Made by a program: the position numbers and the translations under genes. The notes under the pieces were generated by a model. It was not told where the DNA came from. It made no database searches and saw only the letters and a list, made by a program, of their open reading frames with translations. This document shows, in pieces, positions 1 through 7,699 of a stretch of DNA of 12,550 bases. The DNA comes from Bacteroidales bacterium. Its GTDB lineage: Bacteria; Bacteroidota; Bacteroidia; Bacteroidales; WCHB1-69. The stretch covers positions 1 through 12,550 of the forward strand of contig JAAYRN010000076.1 of assembly GCA_012518765.1 (NCBI GenBank), written 5' to 3'. Every line of letters starts with the position of its first letter. The first letter of the stretch is position 1.

Positions 1-1329
1 AAAAAGCATCAGTCGCTCAAATCCCAATCCAAAACCGCTGTGTGGCGTTGTTCCAAAACGTCTAAGGTCTAAGTAGTAATGTAGTGTTTCTTTGTCCATC
101 CCTTGTTCGTCCATCAGAGTTTCTAATTTATGGTAATCGGATTCACGTTCAGAACCTCCGATAATTTCTCCGATTTTTGGAAACAACACATCCATACCTC
201 TTACTGTTTTTCCATCTTCATTTTGTTTCATGTAAAAAGCTTTGATCGCTTTGGGGTAATCGGTAATGATAACGGGTTTTTTGTAGTGTTTTTCAACCAA
301 ATAACGTTCGTGTTCGGATTGAAGGTCGCAACCCCAAGATACTGGAAATTCAAATTTTTGTTTGGATGCCAACAATATATCAATGGCTTCGGTGTATGTA
401 ATACGCTCAAATTTAGTGTCAACAACTGATTTTAATCGGGTTATTAATTCCTTGTCGAACATATCGTTTAAGAATTGTAAATCTTCCTTATTGTGTTCCA
501 ATGCGTATTTGACTAAATATTTGATAAAATCTTCAGCCAAATCCATGTTGTCGTTAATATCGTAGAATGCCATTTCGGGTTCAATCATCCAAAATTCAGC
601 AAGGTGTCGGGGGGTGTTTGAGTTTTCGGCTCTAAATGTGGGGCCAAAAGTATATACATTTCCTACACCCATGGCACACATTTCACCGTTTAATTGACCT
701 GACACAGTGAGAAATGTATGTTTCCCAAAGAAATCCTTACTGTAGTCAATTTCGTTTTGAGGAGTGCGGGGTGGCTTGTTGAGGTTTAAGGTTGTTACTT
801 GAAACATTTCACCAGCACCTTCACAGTCGGAGGCTGTAATAATGGGAGTATGTACGTATACAAAACGTTTTTCATTGAAGTAAGTATGAATAGCATACGA
901 CATAGCGTGTCGTAAACGCAATACACAACCAAAGTAATTGGTACGTGGGCGTAAATGTAAAATTTCACGTAAAAACTCCATGCTGTGTCCTTTTTTCTGT
1001 AAGGGATAGGTATCTGGGTCGGATGTTCCCAATATTTCAATACTTGTAGCTTGTAATTCAACGTTTTGTCCTTTTCCCAAAGATTCTACCAAGGTTCCAT
1101 CTACGCTGATGCAGCTACCTGTGGTAACTTGTTTCATTAGTTCGCTATCGAAGTTGGCTAATTCTACTACAATTTGTAGGTTATGTACAGTTGACCCGTC
1201 GTTTAGGGCTATAAAATTAAAATTATTATTTCCTCTTTTGGTTCGTACCCAACCTTTTATATTTATTTTACTTCCTATGCCTATTTGTTCTGTTTCGTTT
1301 AGAATGTGGTATATCCTATTTTTTTTCAT
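1..1329 (-). CDS. asnS: Asparaginyl-tRNA synthetase, 3' end cut by the window edge
   Basis: Class II aminoacyl-tRNA synthetase that charges tRNA-Asn with asparagine in the cytoplasm. I translated the whole frame by hand: 443 codons without a stop. An N-terminal OB-fold anticodon-binding region (about residues 20-105, with IKGWVRTKRG) is followed by the catalytic core. Motif 1 region has TPIITASDCEGAGEMF (161-176), motif 2 has FRAENSNTPRHLAEFW (232-247), and motif 3 has GFGLGFERL (432-440). The motif 2 and TASDCEGAG signatures fit AsnRS rather than AspRS. The ATG at 1329 gives the expected N-terminus. Family members are about 465 residues, so roughly 24 codons, including the VIPFPRTP-type ending, lie left of position 1. 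The start is 7 bases after the stop of the thioredoxin-like gene, so the two are probably co-transcribed. Identity is secure; only the 3' end is missing. Confidence 0.97.
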   Translation of the reverse strand, partial: MKKNRIYHILNETEQIGIGSKINIKGWVRTKRGNNNFNFIALNDGSTVHNLQIVVELANFDSELMKQVTTGSCISVDGTLVESLGKGQNVELQATSIEILGTSDPDTYPLQKKGHSMEFLREILHLRPRTNYFGCVLRLRHAMSYAIHTYFNEKRFVYVHTPIITASDCEGAGEMFQVTTLNLNKPPRTPQNEIDYSKDFFGKHTFLTVSGQLNGEMCAMGVGNVYTFGPTFRAENSNTPRHLAEFWMIEPEMAFYDINDNMDLAEDFIKYLVKYALEHNKEDLQFLNDMFDKELITRLKSVVDTKFERITYTEAIDILLASKQKFEFPVSWGCDLQSEHERYLVEKHYKKPVIITDYPKAIKAFYMKQNEDGKTVRGMDVLFPKIGEIIGGSERESDYHKLETLMDEQGMDKETLHYYLDLRRFGTTPHSGFGLGFERLMLF

Positions 1330-1336
1330 TTTATTG

Positions 1337-2833
1337 TTAAAATTTAATTTCTCCTTTACGGTATTTGGTTAAAAATTCTTCTATATGGTCAAAATCAATA
1401 TTTTTTACGATTATTTTTTTGTCTCTGTTTAATATGTAAAATCGGGGCGAGGCTTTGATGTCGTATGCTTCGCGAAAATCAATGTTGGCTTTGTTATTTC
1501 CTACGTTGAGCCAAGGCAGGTTTTTATCTAATAAGTAGTTTCTCCATTTGATTGAATCCGAGGTTAGGCAAATAGCAAATATGTCGAAACTTAGGCTGTC
1601 TTTGGCTCGATTGTAAAATTCTAACATTTTGGGAGTTTGTTGTTTACAATGCCCACAGTCGGTATCCCAAAAATACATAATGGTAAATTCTACGTGATTA
1701 AAATCGTAGTTTGTATGAAATTTTCCATTTACATCGGGCATGATTAACCAAGGGGCTTTTTTGCCTATTAATATGGGCTCCAACATGTCGGCTTTTCCTA
1801 TCATGTGTTCTAAAACGGTTTCGTCTACCCAAGGGCACAATCCTTTTTGATAGTAATTGCGTATGAGATGCACAAAAATAGCATCGTGTCCTATGTAGGA
1901 ACTTCTTTCAAATCGGTTGCTTAAATACCAAACAATGTATTTATATAATTCGGGAGTATTTTTGGATTTATCTATTAGTACATCACTGTATTTGATTAAA
2001 GAATCTATGGAAGGGTGTATGACTTTGTCGTAATATTGTGTCAAACGATGGTGGAATACGGGGGTGTATACCAAAGCATTGTCTGTGAAATCACAGTTAT
2101 CCCAATAATGTGTGTAGTAATACATGTGCTGCCAATTGGTGTCAGGATATCCTTCTGGTTTTTCGTCAGGTATCTCAATATCTTGGGATAATTTTTGAGC
2201 TTTTGCAAATAAATTAGTGGGATTTTCTTGTATAAAGCGACGTGTATAACTTTGCATAGAGTCGTAAACAGTTTTTAATTGAGAGCGATAGCTTTCTACT
2301 AATTCTTGGTCGGGAGTGGATTTACTCATTTCTTCCCTCATTTTTTTATTAACGGAAGCTCCCGAACCTTGTAAGGACATAGCGTAGTTTGTGTATTGGT
2401 GAAAAATAGTATTTTCGGGAGAGTTTTCAAATTTTAAATTGTTGGATAGGTTGGGCTTTTCAGGATCTATATTTTCAGCTATAACGTTAAAAAACAGAGA
2501 GGAATCTATTAAAAACTCCATGTATTTGGAATTGTCCTGACTTACTAAGATGTATACTCCTCTTTTTATGGTATCCATTCCCTGAAAAACAAATGTATAA
2601 GGATTTTTATTGTTTAAGGGACGTATAGTGTCGCGTAAATAGGTGTGTTCGCCGTAGTAGTTGGCTATGTATAACACAGAGTCGGGAATATTGGGCAGGT
2701 AAAAACTGATTTTATAATTCAAATCTTTTTTATTTGCAGCTTTTTTCTTTTGTGCTAATAATTGATTTTGAGAGAAGCATATAGCTAAAATACCGATGCT
2801 TATAATTAAATGTCTCATTGTTATTGGTTTCAT
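1337..2833 (-). CDS. Periplasmic thioredoxin-like (TlpA/ResA-type) protein with long N-terminal extension
   Basis: 498-residue exported protein with a C-terminal thioredoxin fold. An N-terminal signal peptide (hydrophobic about residues 8-20, likely cut after LLAQ at about 28) is followed by a beta-rich segment (about 38-120) resembling the DUF4369-type domain of Bacteroidota redoxin proteins. Next comes a mostly helical, Tyr-rich middle part (about 135-350), probably of the DUF5106 kind. The thioredoxin/AhpC-TSA domain spans about 355-490, with the active-site CGHC at 393-396 in a YFWDTDCGHC context and the cis-proline in ASPRFYIL (Pro463). Such proteins reduce or exchange disulfides in the periplasm; the substrate is unknown. 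A second ATG (Met6) could also start it and leave the signal peptide intact. It lies 56 bases after kdsD and 7 bases before asnS, suggesting read-through transcription. Domain names are from memory of the family; the CxxC and fold assignment are visible. Confidence 0.88.
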   Translation of the reverse strand: MKPITMRHLIISIGILAICFSQNQLLAQKKKAANKKDLNYKISFYLPNIPDSVLYIANYYGEHTYLRDTIRPLNNKNPYTFVFQGMDTIKRGVYILVSQDNSKYMEFLIDSSLFFNVIAENIDPEKPNLSNNLKFENSPENTIFHQYTNYAMSLQGSGASVNKKMREEMSKSTPDQELVESYRSQLKTVYDSMQSYTRRFIQENPTNLFAKAQKLSQDIEIPDEKPEGYPDTNWQHMYYYTHYWDNCDFTDNALVYTPVFHHRLTQYYDKVIHPSIDSLIKYSDVLIDKSKNTPELYKYIVWYLSNRFERSSYIGHDAIFVHLIRNYYQKGLCPWVDETVLEHMIGKADMLEPILIGKKAPWLIMPDVNGKFHTNYDFNHVEFTIMYFWDTDCGHCKQQTPKMLEFYNRAKDSLSFDIFAICLTSDSIKWRNYLLDKNLPWLNVGNNKANIDFREAYDIKASPRFYILNRDKKIIVKNIDFDHIEEFLTKYRKGEIKF

Positions 2834-2889
2834 TATGTGTTATTCTATATAGTCGAATATAAAGTTGCTATGGTTGTATATGATAAAAT

Positions 2890-3858
2890 TTAAATAATTC
2901 CTTCTCTAATAATGTCGTGTAGATGTACTACTCCTGTATATTTGTTGTTGTCAATGACTAATAAACTCGTAATATTATGTTGTCTCATGGTTTCCAATGC
3001 TTTAATAGCCATTTCGTCTGCTTGTATTATTTTAGGTGTTTGACACATTATGTCGGCAGCGGTAATGTTTTGTATGTTTTGTGTGGTTTGCAACATACGC
3101 CTTAAATCGCCATCGGTAATTATACCCACAATGTTGTGGTTGTCAACAACGGCAGTAACTCCCAGTCGTTTCGATGAAATTTCATAAATAATTACATCCA
3201 ATTTATCGCTACTTTTTACCATTGGTTTTTCATTTTGTTTGCAGAGTGTATCTACTTTTAAGTATAATTTTTTGCCCAAGGCTCCACCAGGGTGTACACG
3301 TGCAAAATCCTTAGCCGAAAATCCACGCATAGCCATTAAGCAAACGGCAAGAGTATTACCCATTACCAATTGAGCTGTAGAGCTGGTTGTAGGAGCTAAG
3401 TTATTGGGACAAGACTCTTTATCTACGCTACAGTTTATGGTGTAGTCGGCATGTATGGCTAAGTATGAATGTATGTTCCCCACTAAGGCTATTACTTTAT
3501 TTTCCATCATTTTTATCATGGGAATTAGTAGTTTTATTTCTGGAGTTTCTCCACTTTTCGATAGACACATAACTATGTCGTGGGCTTGTATTATTCCCAA
3601 ATCGCCGTGAATGGCATCGGCTGCGTGCATAAAAATAGCGGGTGTCCCTGTGGAATTGAAAGTGGCTACAATTTTTTGTGCAATAATGGCACTTTTCCCT
3701 ATGCCAGTAACGATAACCCTACCTTGATTGTCTTTGTATATTTCTTCTACGCAGGCTATAAAATGATTATCAATGCTTGATGTTAAATTTTCAATGGCAT
3801 TGGTTTCTTGTGTAATGCACTGTTTTGCAATTGTTTTTATATCTATCCCTTCTTTCAA
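2890..3858 (-). CDS. kdsD: Arabinose-5-phosphate isomerase (SIS domain plus two CBS domains), KdsD/GutQ family
   Basis: Converts D-ribulose 5-phosphate to D-arabinose 5-phosphate, the first step of Kdo synthesis for lipopolysaccharide, in the cytoplasm. The 322 residues match the family length. The sugar isomerase (SIS) domain covers about 35-190, with VTGIGKSA (50-57), STGTPAIFMHAADAIHGDLG (69-88), SKSGETPE (100-107) and the signature ARVHPGGALGKKL (186-198). Lys55, Glu107, Glu148 and His189 line up, with a constant offset of four, with the catalytic residues I recall for E. coli KdsD (Lys59, Glu111, Glu152, His193). Two CBS domains follow (about 205-260 and 268-322). The gene has its own promoter-like sequence just upstream and is followed 56 bases later by the thioredoxin-like gene. 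A GutQ-like paralogue role is the main alternative, but the LptF-type gene nearby favours the LPS role. Confidence 0.94.
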   Translation of the reverse strand: MKEGIDIKTIAKQCITQETNAIENLTSSIDNHFIACVEEIYKDNQGRVIVTGIGKSAIIAQKIVATFNSTGTPAIFMHAADAIHGDLGIIQAHDIVMCLSKSGETPEIKLLIPMIKMMENKVIALVGNIHSYLAIHADYTINCSVDKESCPNNLAPTTSSTAQLVMGNTLAVCLMAMRGFSAKDFARVHPGGALGKKLYLKVDTLCKQNEKPMVKSSDKLDVIIYEISSKRLGVTAVVDNHNIVGIITDGDLRRMLQTTQNIQNITAADIMCQTPKIIQADEMAIKALETMRQHNITSLLVIDNNKYTGVVHLHDIIREGII

Positions 3859-3879
3859 TTTTTTTTTCTTTAAGATTTA

Positions 3880-3913
3880 CAAAAATACATCATTTTTTTC
3901 TTATATACGCAAA
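3880..3913 (-). promoter_or_regulatory. Putative Bacteroidota-type promoter for kdsD
   Basis: Read on the minus strand, TTTG (3913-3910) is followed after 22 bases by TATTTTTG (3887-3880), matching the Bacteroidota -33/-7 pattern TTTG ... TAnnTTTG. The -7 element ends 21 bases before the kdsD ATG, leaving a very short leader. The element lies in the 71-base gap after the beta-barrel gene, so kdsD can probably be transcribed apart from porX. The region is very AT-rich, so a chance match is possible. Confidence 0.45.
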
Positions 3914-3929
3914 TCAAGTTGTGTTTTTT

Positions 3930-4544
3930 TTAGAACTGGTAGGAGAGATGAAATTGTAAAAAGTTATTTCTCAATCCTTTTAGTATACGTCTTCTTACGT
4001 AAAAATCACTTCCAATGGGAGTTAGAGAGTAGCCAAAGCGAAACGAAGCCCCAAAGTGTTCTTTAAATGAGTAGTTTGCACCCAGTAATATACCTAATTC
4101 AAAAAAACGAAAATCACCTTTTTCTATAGGTACTAATTCACCCGAAGGGCTGTAGATTTTTTTATGAACCAACAAATTAAATGAAGGTCCTCCACCTACG
4201 GAAAGTTGGTTTGTAACACAATAATTTAGCAGTACAGGCATTTCTATTTGTTGCAGTAAAATACGAAATTTATCTAAGGTTTCATCTTTTCGTTTTCGCT
4301 GCGATTTGGCTCCTTTTTGTGCATAGTTAATTTCAAACTGTAAATTCAATATGTCTTCTTTTAAGGGTAGATACACAAAAGCTCCTGCAAATAATCCGGG
4401 TTTATGATAGCCTCCTCTTTCATCTCCATCTACTTGAGAAGCAAGTAATCCCAAATGAAATCCGCCTTTGAAAGATTGTGCTTGTACTGAAAAAATACAA
4501 CTTACTATCCACACTATGATGATAAATAAATGTTTTTTTGTCAT
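3930..4544 (-). CDS. Small outer-membrane beta-barrel protein (PorT-like / OMP_b-brl family)
   Basis: 204-residue exported protein. A signal peptide (hydrophobic about 6-20) ends in VQAQ, a typical Bacteroidota cleavage site. The mature part shows alternating hydrophobic strands with Gly and aromatic residues: GGFHLGLLASQVDGD (27-41), GLFAGAFVYLPL, LNLQFEINYAQKG, EMPVLLNYCVTNQLSVGGGPSFNLLV, FFELGILLGANYSF, FGASFRFGYSL. It ends in a strand with terminal Phe (LQFHLSYQF), the usual signal for outer-membrane insertion. About eight strands are plausible. It starts 4 bases after the porX stop, so the two are almost certainly one transcript. The family includes the T9SS assembly protein PorT, but also many general small barrels; I cannot tell from sequence alone that this is the true PorT, so no symbol is given. 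Confidence 0.85.
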   Translation of the reverse strand: MTKKHLFIIIVWIVSCIFSVQAQSFKGGFHLGLLASQVDGDERGGYHKPGLFAGAFVYLPLKEDILNLQFEINYAQKGAKSQRKRKDETLDKFRILLQQIEMPVLLNYCVTNQLSVGGGPSFNLLVHKKIYSPSGELVPIEKGDFRFFELGILLGANYSFKEHFGASFRFGYSLTPIGSDFYVRRRILKGLRNNFLQFHLSYQF

Positions 4545-4548
4545 GATG

Positions 4549-6105
4549 TTATTTGGGGTTTAGGGTGATAAAAGGGATTAATATTTCTTCCATAGAAATA
4601 CCTCCGTGCTGAAAGGTGTTTTTATAGTAATTCACGTATTGGTTGTAATTGTTGGGATAAGCAAAAAAGTTATCGCAGTAAGTAAACATGTATTTGGAAG
4701 TAATGTTTAGTTTTGGCAAATAAGCATCGTGGGGATTGTGGATAACAAAAACATCTTTTTCGTTGACATTCAGATTTTTCCCAACTTTATACCTTAGGTT
4801 GGTATTGGTTTCCCTATCACCAATGATGCGTACTGGATTTTGTATGCGGATAGAGCCGTGGTCGGTGGTTAGGCAGATGCGTATTTTTTTCTCGGCTAAA
4901 TATTTTATCATTTCAAACAAAGGTGAATGTTCAAACCAAGAGGCTGTGATGGAGCGATACGAGGTTTCGTCTTGAGCCAATTCCCTTACAATATCCACAT
5001 CGGTATGAGCGTGTGATAACATATCTACAAAGTTGTAAATAATGATGTTAAGATTGTTGTTTAGCAGGGTAGGGAGTCGGTCGTTTAGTTTTCTTGCAAA
5101 ATCTATGTTGAGCACTTTGGAATAGGAATATTTAATTCTTTTTCCATAGCGACGTAAATATTCGTTAAACAAATTATTTTCAAATTCATTTTTGTTGCCT
5201 TCGTCGGTTTCATTGAGCCAATAAGAGGGATATTTTTTTTCAATTTCAGAGGGTAATAATCCTGCAAATAACGCATTGCGAGCATACTGTGTCGCTGTTG
5301 GCAAAATGCTGTAATATATTTCATCTTTTTCGGCTCGATAATAATCACCTAATTGTTTTTCAATGGTTTTCCAATGGTCGTACCGTAGGTTATCAATAAC
5401 GATAAGGAAAGTGATTTCGTTTTGATCCAATTCTTTAAAAAGCCTCTCTTTCAGTATAGTATGCGACATTAAAGGTTTGTCTTCGGAGGAAGTGCTGAGC
5501 CAATCTAAATAATTCTTAGTCAAAAATCTGCTGAAAGCTAAATTTGCCTCTTCTTTTTGAGAGTAAAATATATCAACAATTTGACTGTCGGTGTTTTTCT
5601 CAAGTTCAAACTCCCAATAAACCAATTCTTTATACGTATCTACCCAGTCTTCATGCGATCGATTTTCCATTAGTTTCATGGTAATATTTCGGAAGGCTTG
5701 TTGATAGTCTGAGGAGGTTTTTTCGCTTACGAAGCGTTTGTGGTCGGTATGTTTTTTCAAACAGTGCAGAATTTGATGAGGATTTACAGGTTTTATCAAA
5801 TAATCTTTTATGTTTGAACCTATGGCTTCATCCATAATATGTTCCTCTTCGCTTTTGGTTATCATGACGATAGGTATAGGTGGAAACTTGCTTTTAATCA
5901 ACGAAATGGTTTCTAAACCGGAAATACCAGGCATGTTTTCATCCAAAAAAACTATATCTACTGTTTGTTTTTCTAATTCTTCCAAGGCTTCATTTCCGCT
6001 TTTTGCAGTTATGATTTCATAGCCTTTGTTTTTTAAAAAAATAATATGGGGCTTTAATAAATCAATTTCATCATCAGCCCAAAGTATGTGAATTTTATTT
6101 GACAT
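4549..6105 (-). CDS. porX: T9SS response regulator PorX: receiver domain fused to PglZ/alkaline-phosphatase-like domain
   Basis: 518-residue two-domain regulator. The N-terminal CheY-like receiver (about 4-120) has the acidic pair Asp11-Asp12, the phospho-acceptor Asp55 in FLDENMPG, switch Thr83 in MITKS, and Lys105 in LIKPVNP. A helical linker (about 125-215) leads to a PglZ domain of the alkaline phosphatase superfamily (about 225-518). Probable metal and catalytic residues are Asp238 in VIDNLRYD, a Thr in LPTATQ (268-273), Asp361 and His365/367 in NFVDMLSHAH, Asp415-His416 in TTDHGS, and His500 in FQHGG. In Porphyromonas gingivalis PorX partners the sensor kinase PorY, acts with SigP to control T9SS genes, and its PglZ domain has been reported to have phosphodiesterase activity on oligonucleotides. 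All key residues look intact. It heads an operon with the beta-barrel gene and is divergent from the permease gene. No porY is in the window. Confidence 0.95.
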   Translation of the reverse strand: MSNKIHILWADDEIDLLKPHIIFLKNKGYEIITAKSGNEALEELEKQTVDIVFLDENMPGISGLETISLIKSKFPPIPIVMITKSEEEHIMDEAIGSNIKDYLIKPVNPHQILHCLKKHTDHKRFVSEKTSSDYQQAFRNITMKLMENRSHEDWVDTYKELVYWEFELEKNTDSQIVDIFYSQKEEANLAFSRFLTKNYLDWLSTSSEDKPLMSHTILKERLFKELDQNEITFLIVIDNLRYDHWKTIEKQLGDYYRAEKDEIYYSILPTATQYARNALFAGLLPSEIEKKYPSYWLNETDEGNKNEFENNLFNEYLRRYGKRIKYSYSKVLNIDFARKLNDRLPTLLNNNLNIIIYNFVDMLSHAHTDVDIVRELAQDETSYRSITASWFEHSPLFEMIKYLAEKKIRICLTTDHGSIRIQNPVRIIGDRETNTNLRYKVGKNLNVNEKDVFVIHNPHDAYLPKLNITSKYMFTYCDNFFAYPNNYNQYVNYYKNTFQHGGISMEEILIPFITLNPK

Positions 6106-6132
6106 TTTTATCTAAATTTATTATTATAAACG

Positions 6133-6140
6133 CAAATATA
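6133..6140 (-). promoter_or_regulatory. Putative -7 element for porX
   Basis: On the minus strand this reads TATATTTG, a full match to the Bacteroidota -7 consensus TAnnTTTG, ending 27 bases before the porX ATG. No good TTTG or TTG is seen 17-23 bases further upstream, so the -33 element is missing or degenerate. That may mean weak or activator-dependent transcription, or a chance match. Confidence 0.35.
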
Positions 6141-6157
6141 CGAAAATTTAGTATGTT

Positions 6158-6165
6158 TATTTTTG
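6158..6165 (+). promoter_or_regulatory. Putative -7 element for the permease-glycosyltransferase pair
   Basis: TATTTTTG matches TAnnTTTG and lies 61 bases before the TTG start of the permease gene. No convincing -33 element is found at the usual distance. It sits only 17 bases from the opposite-strand element proposed for porX, so the two polymerase sites would overlap back to back. Confidence 0.35.
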
Positions 6166-6226
6166 TTGTAAAATTATAATACACATGTTTTTTATGCGTT
6201 AAACTTTAGTATTAAAAAACAAAGAA

Positions 6227-7699
6227 TTGAAAAAAATAGATTCATTTATATTTAAAAACTACATAGGTCCATTTTTTATGACTTTTTTTGTAGTCGTTTT
6301 TGTTTTTTTAATGCAATTTTTTTGGAAATATGTAGATGATATGGTGGGTAAAGGTTTAGAAATAAGCGTTTTACTTCAACTTTTAGCCTATATGTCGTTT
6401 ACTTTCTTCCCCATGGCATTGCCCTTAGCCATTTTATTATCCTCCTTGATGCTTTTTGGAAACTTGGGAGAACGATATGAATTAACAGCTTTAAAATCAG
6501 CAGGAATACCCTTATATAGAATTATGATGCCTTTGATTATTTTTACCATATTCTGTGCTATTGGAGGGTTTTTTGTGGCTAATAATTTGGTTCCTGTAGC
6601 TAATCTTAAAGCAAAAACGCTACTGTCGGATATTCGTCAACAAAAACCAGCACTTAGTATAGATGAGGGCGTTTTTTACAACGAAATTGATAATTACATC
6701 ATTCGCATAGGAAAAAAAGAAAAAGACAATCAAACCATTCACGATGTGTTGATTTACGACCATTCACGCATGAATAATTACACTACTTTGACCTATGCTA
6801 AAAAAGGTAAAATGTTTATGACAAAAGATAAACATTACTTGATTTTCAACCTACAAGACGGATATATTTACGATGAAAATTTTAGGTACACCGAAGAACG
6901 AAATAAAAAACAACCTTACGAAATTTCGCTATTGAGAGGAACATTTAAAGAGCAATTAATGAAGTTCGATTTATCGTCTTTTGCTATGAAAAGAACGGAT
7001 GAAGATTTATATAAAGATAGTTACGAAATGTTGAGTGTTAGTCAATTAGATACTATGATTGATACCTTACGTTATAAAATTCTTGCCGGAAAATCAGGCA
7101 TAGGTGAACGTTTGTTGAGTTCCATGAAAAACTACCATAAAAATCTTAATGATACTACACTTCTTGCCGTCAATCAGTCGTTTGTTGTGAATAAAAATTT
7201 TACTGCTGCCGACTCGTTAAGCATTAGTCAATACGCTTTGCAAATGGCAAGAGAACACAAAGGTATTTTAGATTTTAATTATATGGATTACAATTCCCAA
7301 GAGAGAATGCTATGGCGTTATGAAATCGAATGGCATCGCAAATATGCCTTGGCGGCAGCTTGTTTGCTGTTGTTTTTTATAGGTGCACCCTTGGGAGCTA
7401 TTATACGCAAAGGAGGAATAGGTATTCCATTGACAACCTGTATTTTAATTTTCGTCCTTTATTGGGTAACTTCTACCATAGGTGAACGCATGTCGCGTTT
7501 GGGAGTGGTATCCACCACATACGGCATGTGGATAGCATCGGCTTTATTGTTTGTTTTGGGTGCATTTTTGGTATACAAAGCCTCTAAGGAATCCCGATTA
7601 TTAGATATAGAAATATGGCGAAGACAGTGGTATAAAATCAAAAATATCAGTTTTTTGAAAAAAAATAAGAAGAATGAAAGTTTTACAAATATGCAATAA
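6227..7699 (+). CDS. LptF/LptG (YjgP/YjgQ) family LPS-export permease, long Bacteroidota form
   Basis: Inner-membrane permease of the Lpt pathway, which with the LptB ATPase pulls LPS out of the inner membrane and passes it to the periplasmic bridge. Membrane segments are visible at about 13-33, 50-76, 100-122, 374-392, 398-416 and 432-450: three at each end, as in the family. Between them is a periplasmic beta-jellyroll region (about 125-250). The cytoplasmic-loop motif NLGERYELTALKSAGIP (79-95) is the family signature. At 490 residues it is over 100 longer than E. coli LptF or LptG (about 360); the excess lies mostly at about 255-360, a polar, probably helical stretch before the fourth membrane segment. 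The start is TTG at 6227: an in-frame TAA lies at 6200 with no ATG between, and the next ATG (residue 18) would cut into the first membrane segment. Whether it is LptF, LptG or serves both roles cannot be decided here. Confidence 0.93.
   Translation: MKKIDSFIFKNYIGPFFMTFFVVVFVFLMQFFWKYVDDMVGKGLEISVLLQLLAYMSFTFFPMALPLAILLSSLMLFGNLGERYELTALKSAGIPLYRIMMPLIIFTIFCAIGGFFVANNLVPVANLKAKTLLSDIRQQKPALSIDEGVFYNEIDNYIIRIGKKEKDNQTIHDVLIYDHSRMNNYTTLTYAKKGKMFMTKDKHYLIFNLQDGYIYDENFRYTEERNKKQPYEISLLRGTFKEQLMKFDLSSFAMKRTDEDLYKDSYEMLSVSQLDTMIDTLRYKILAGKSGIGERLLSSMKNYHKNLNDTTLLAVNQSFVVNKNFTAADSLSISQYALQMAREHKGILDFNYMDYNSQERMLWRYEIEWHRKYALAAACLLLFFIGAPLGAIIRKGGIGIPLTTCILIFVLYWVTSTIGERMSRLGVVSTTYGMWIASALLFVLGAFLVYKASKESRLLDIEIWRRQWYKIKNISFLKKNKKNESFTNMQ

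Noticed and set aside
130..429. Plus-strand open frame of 99 codons
   Set aside because: It lies wholly inside asnS on the opposite strand, whose translation matches a known enzyme throughout; the product here has no recognisable features.
3580..4066. Plus-strand open frames antisense to kdsD and the beta-barrel gene
   Set aside because: Low-complexity, Phe-rich products in the reverse of well-supported genes; no independent support.
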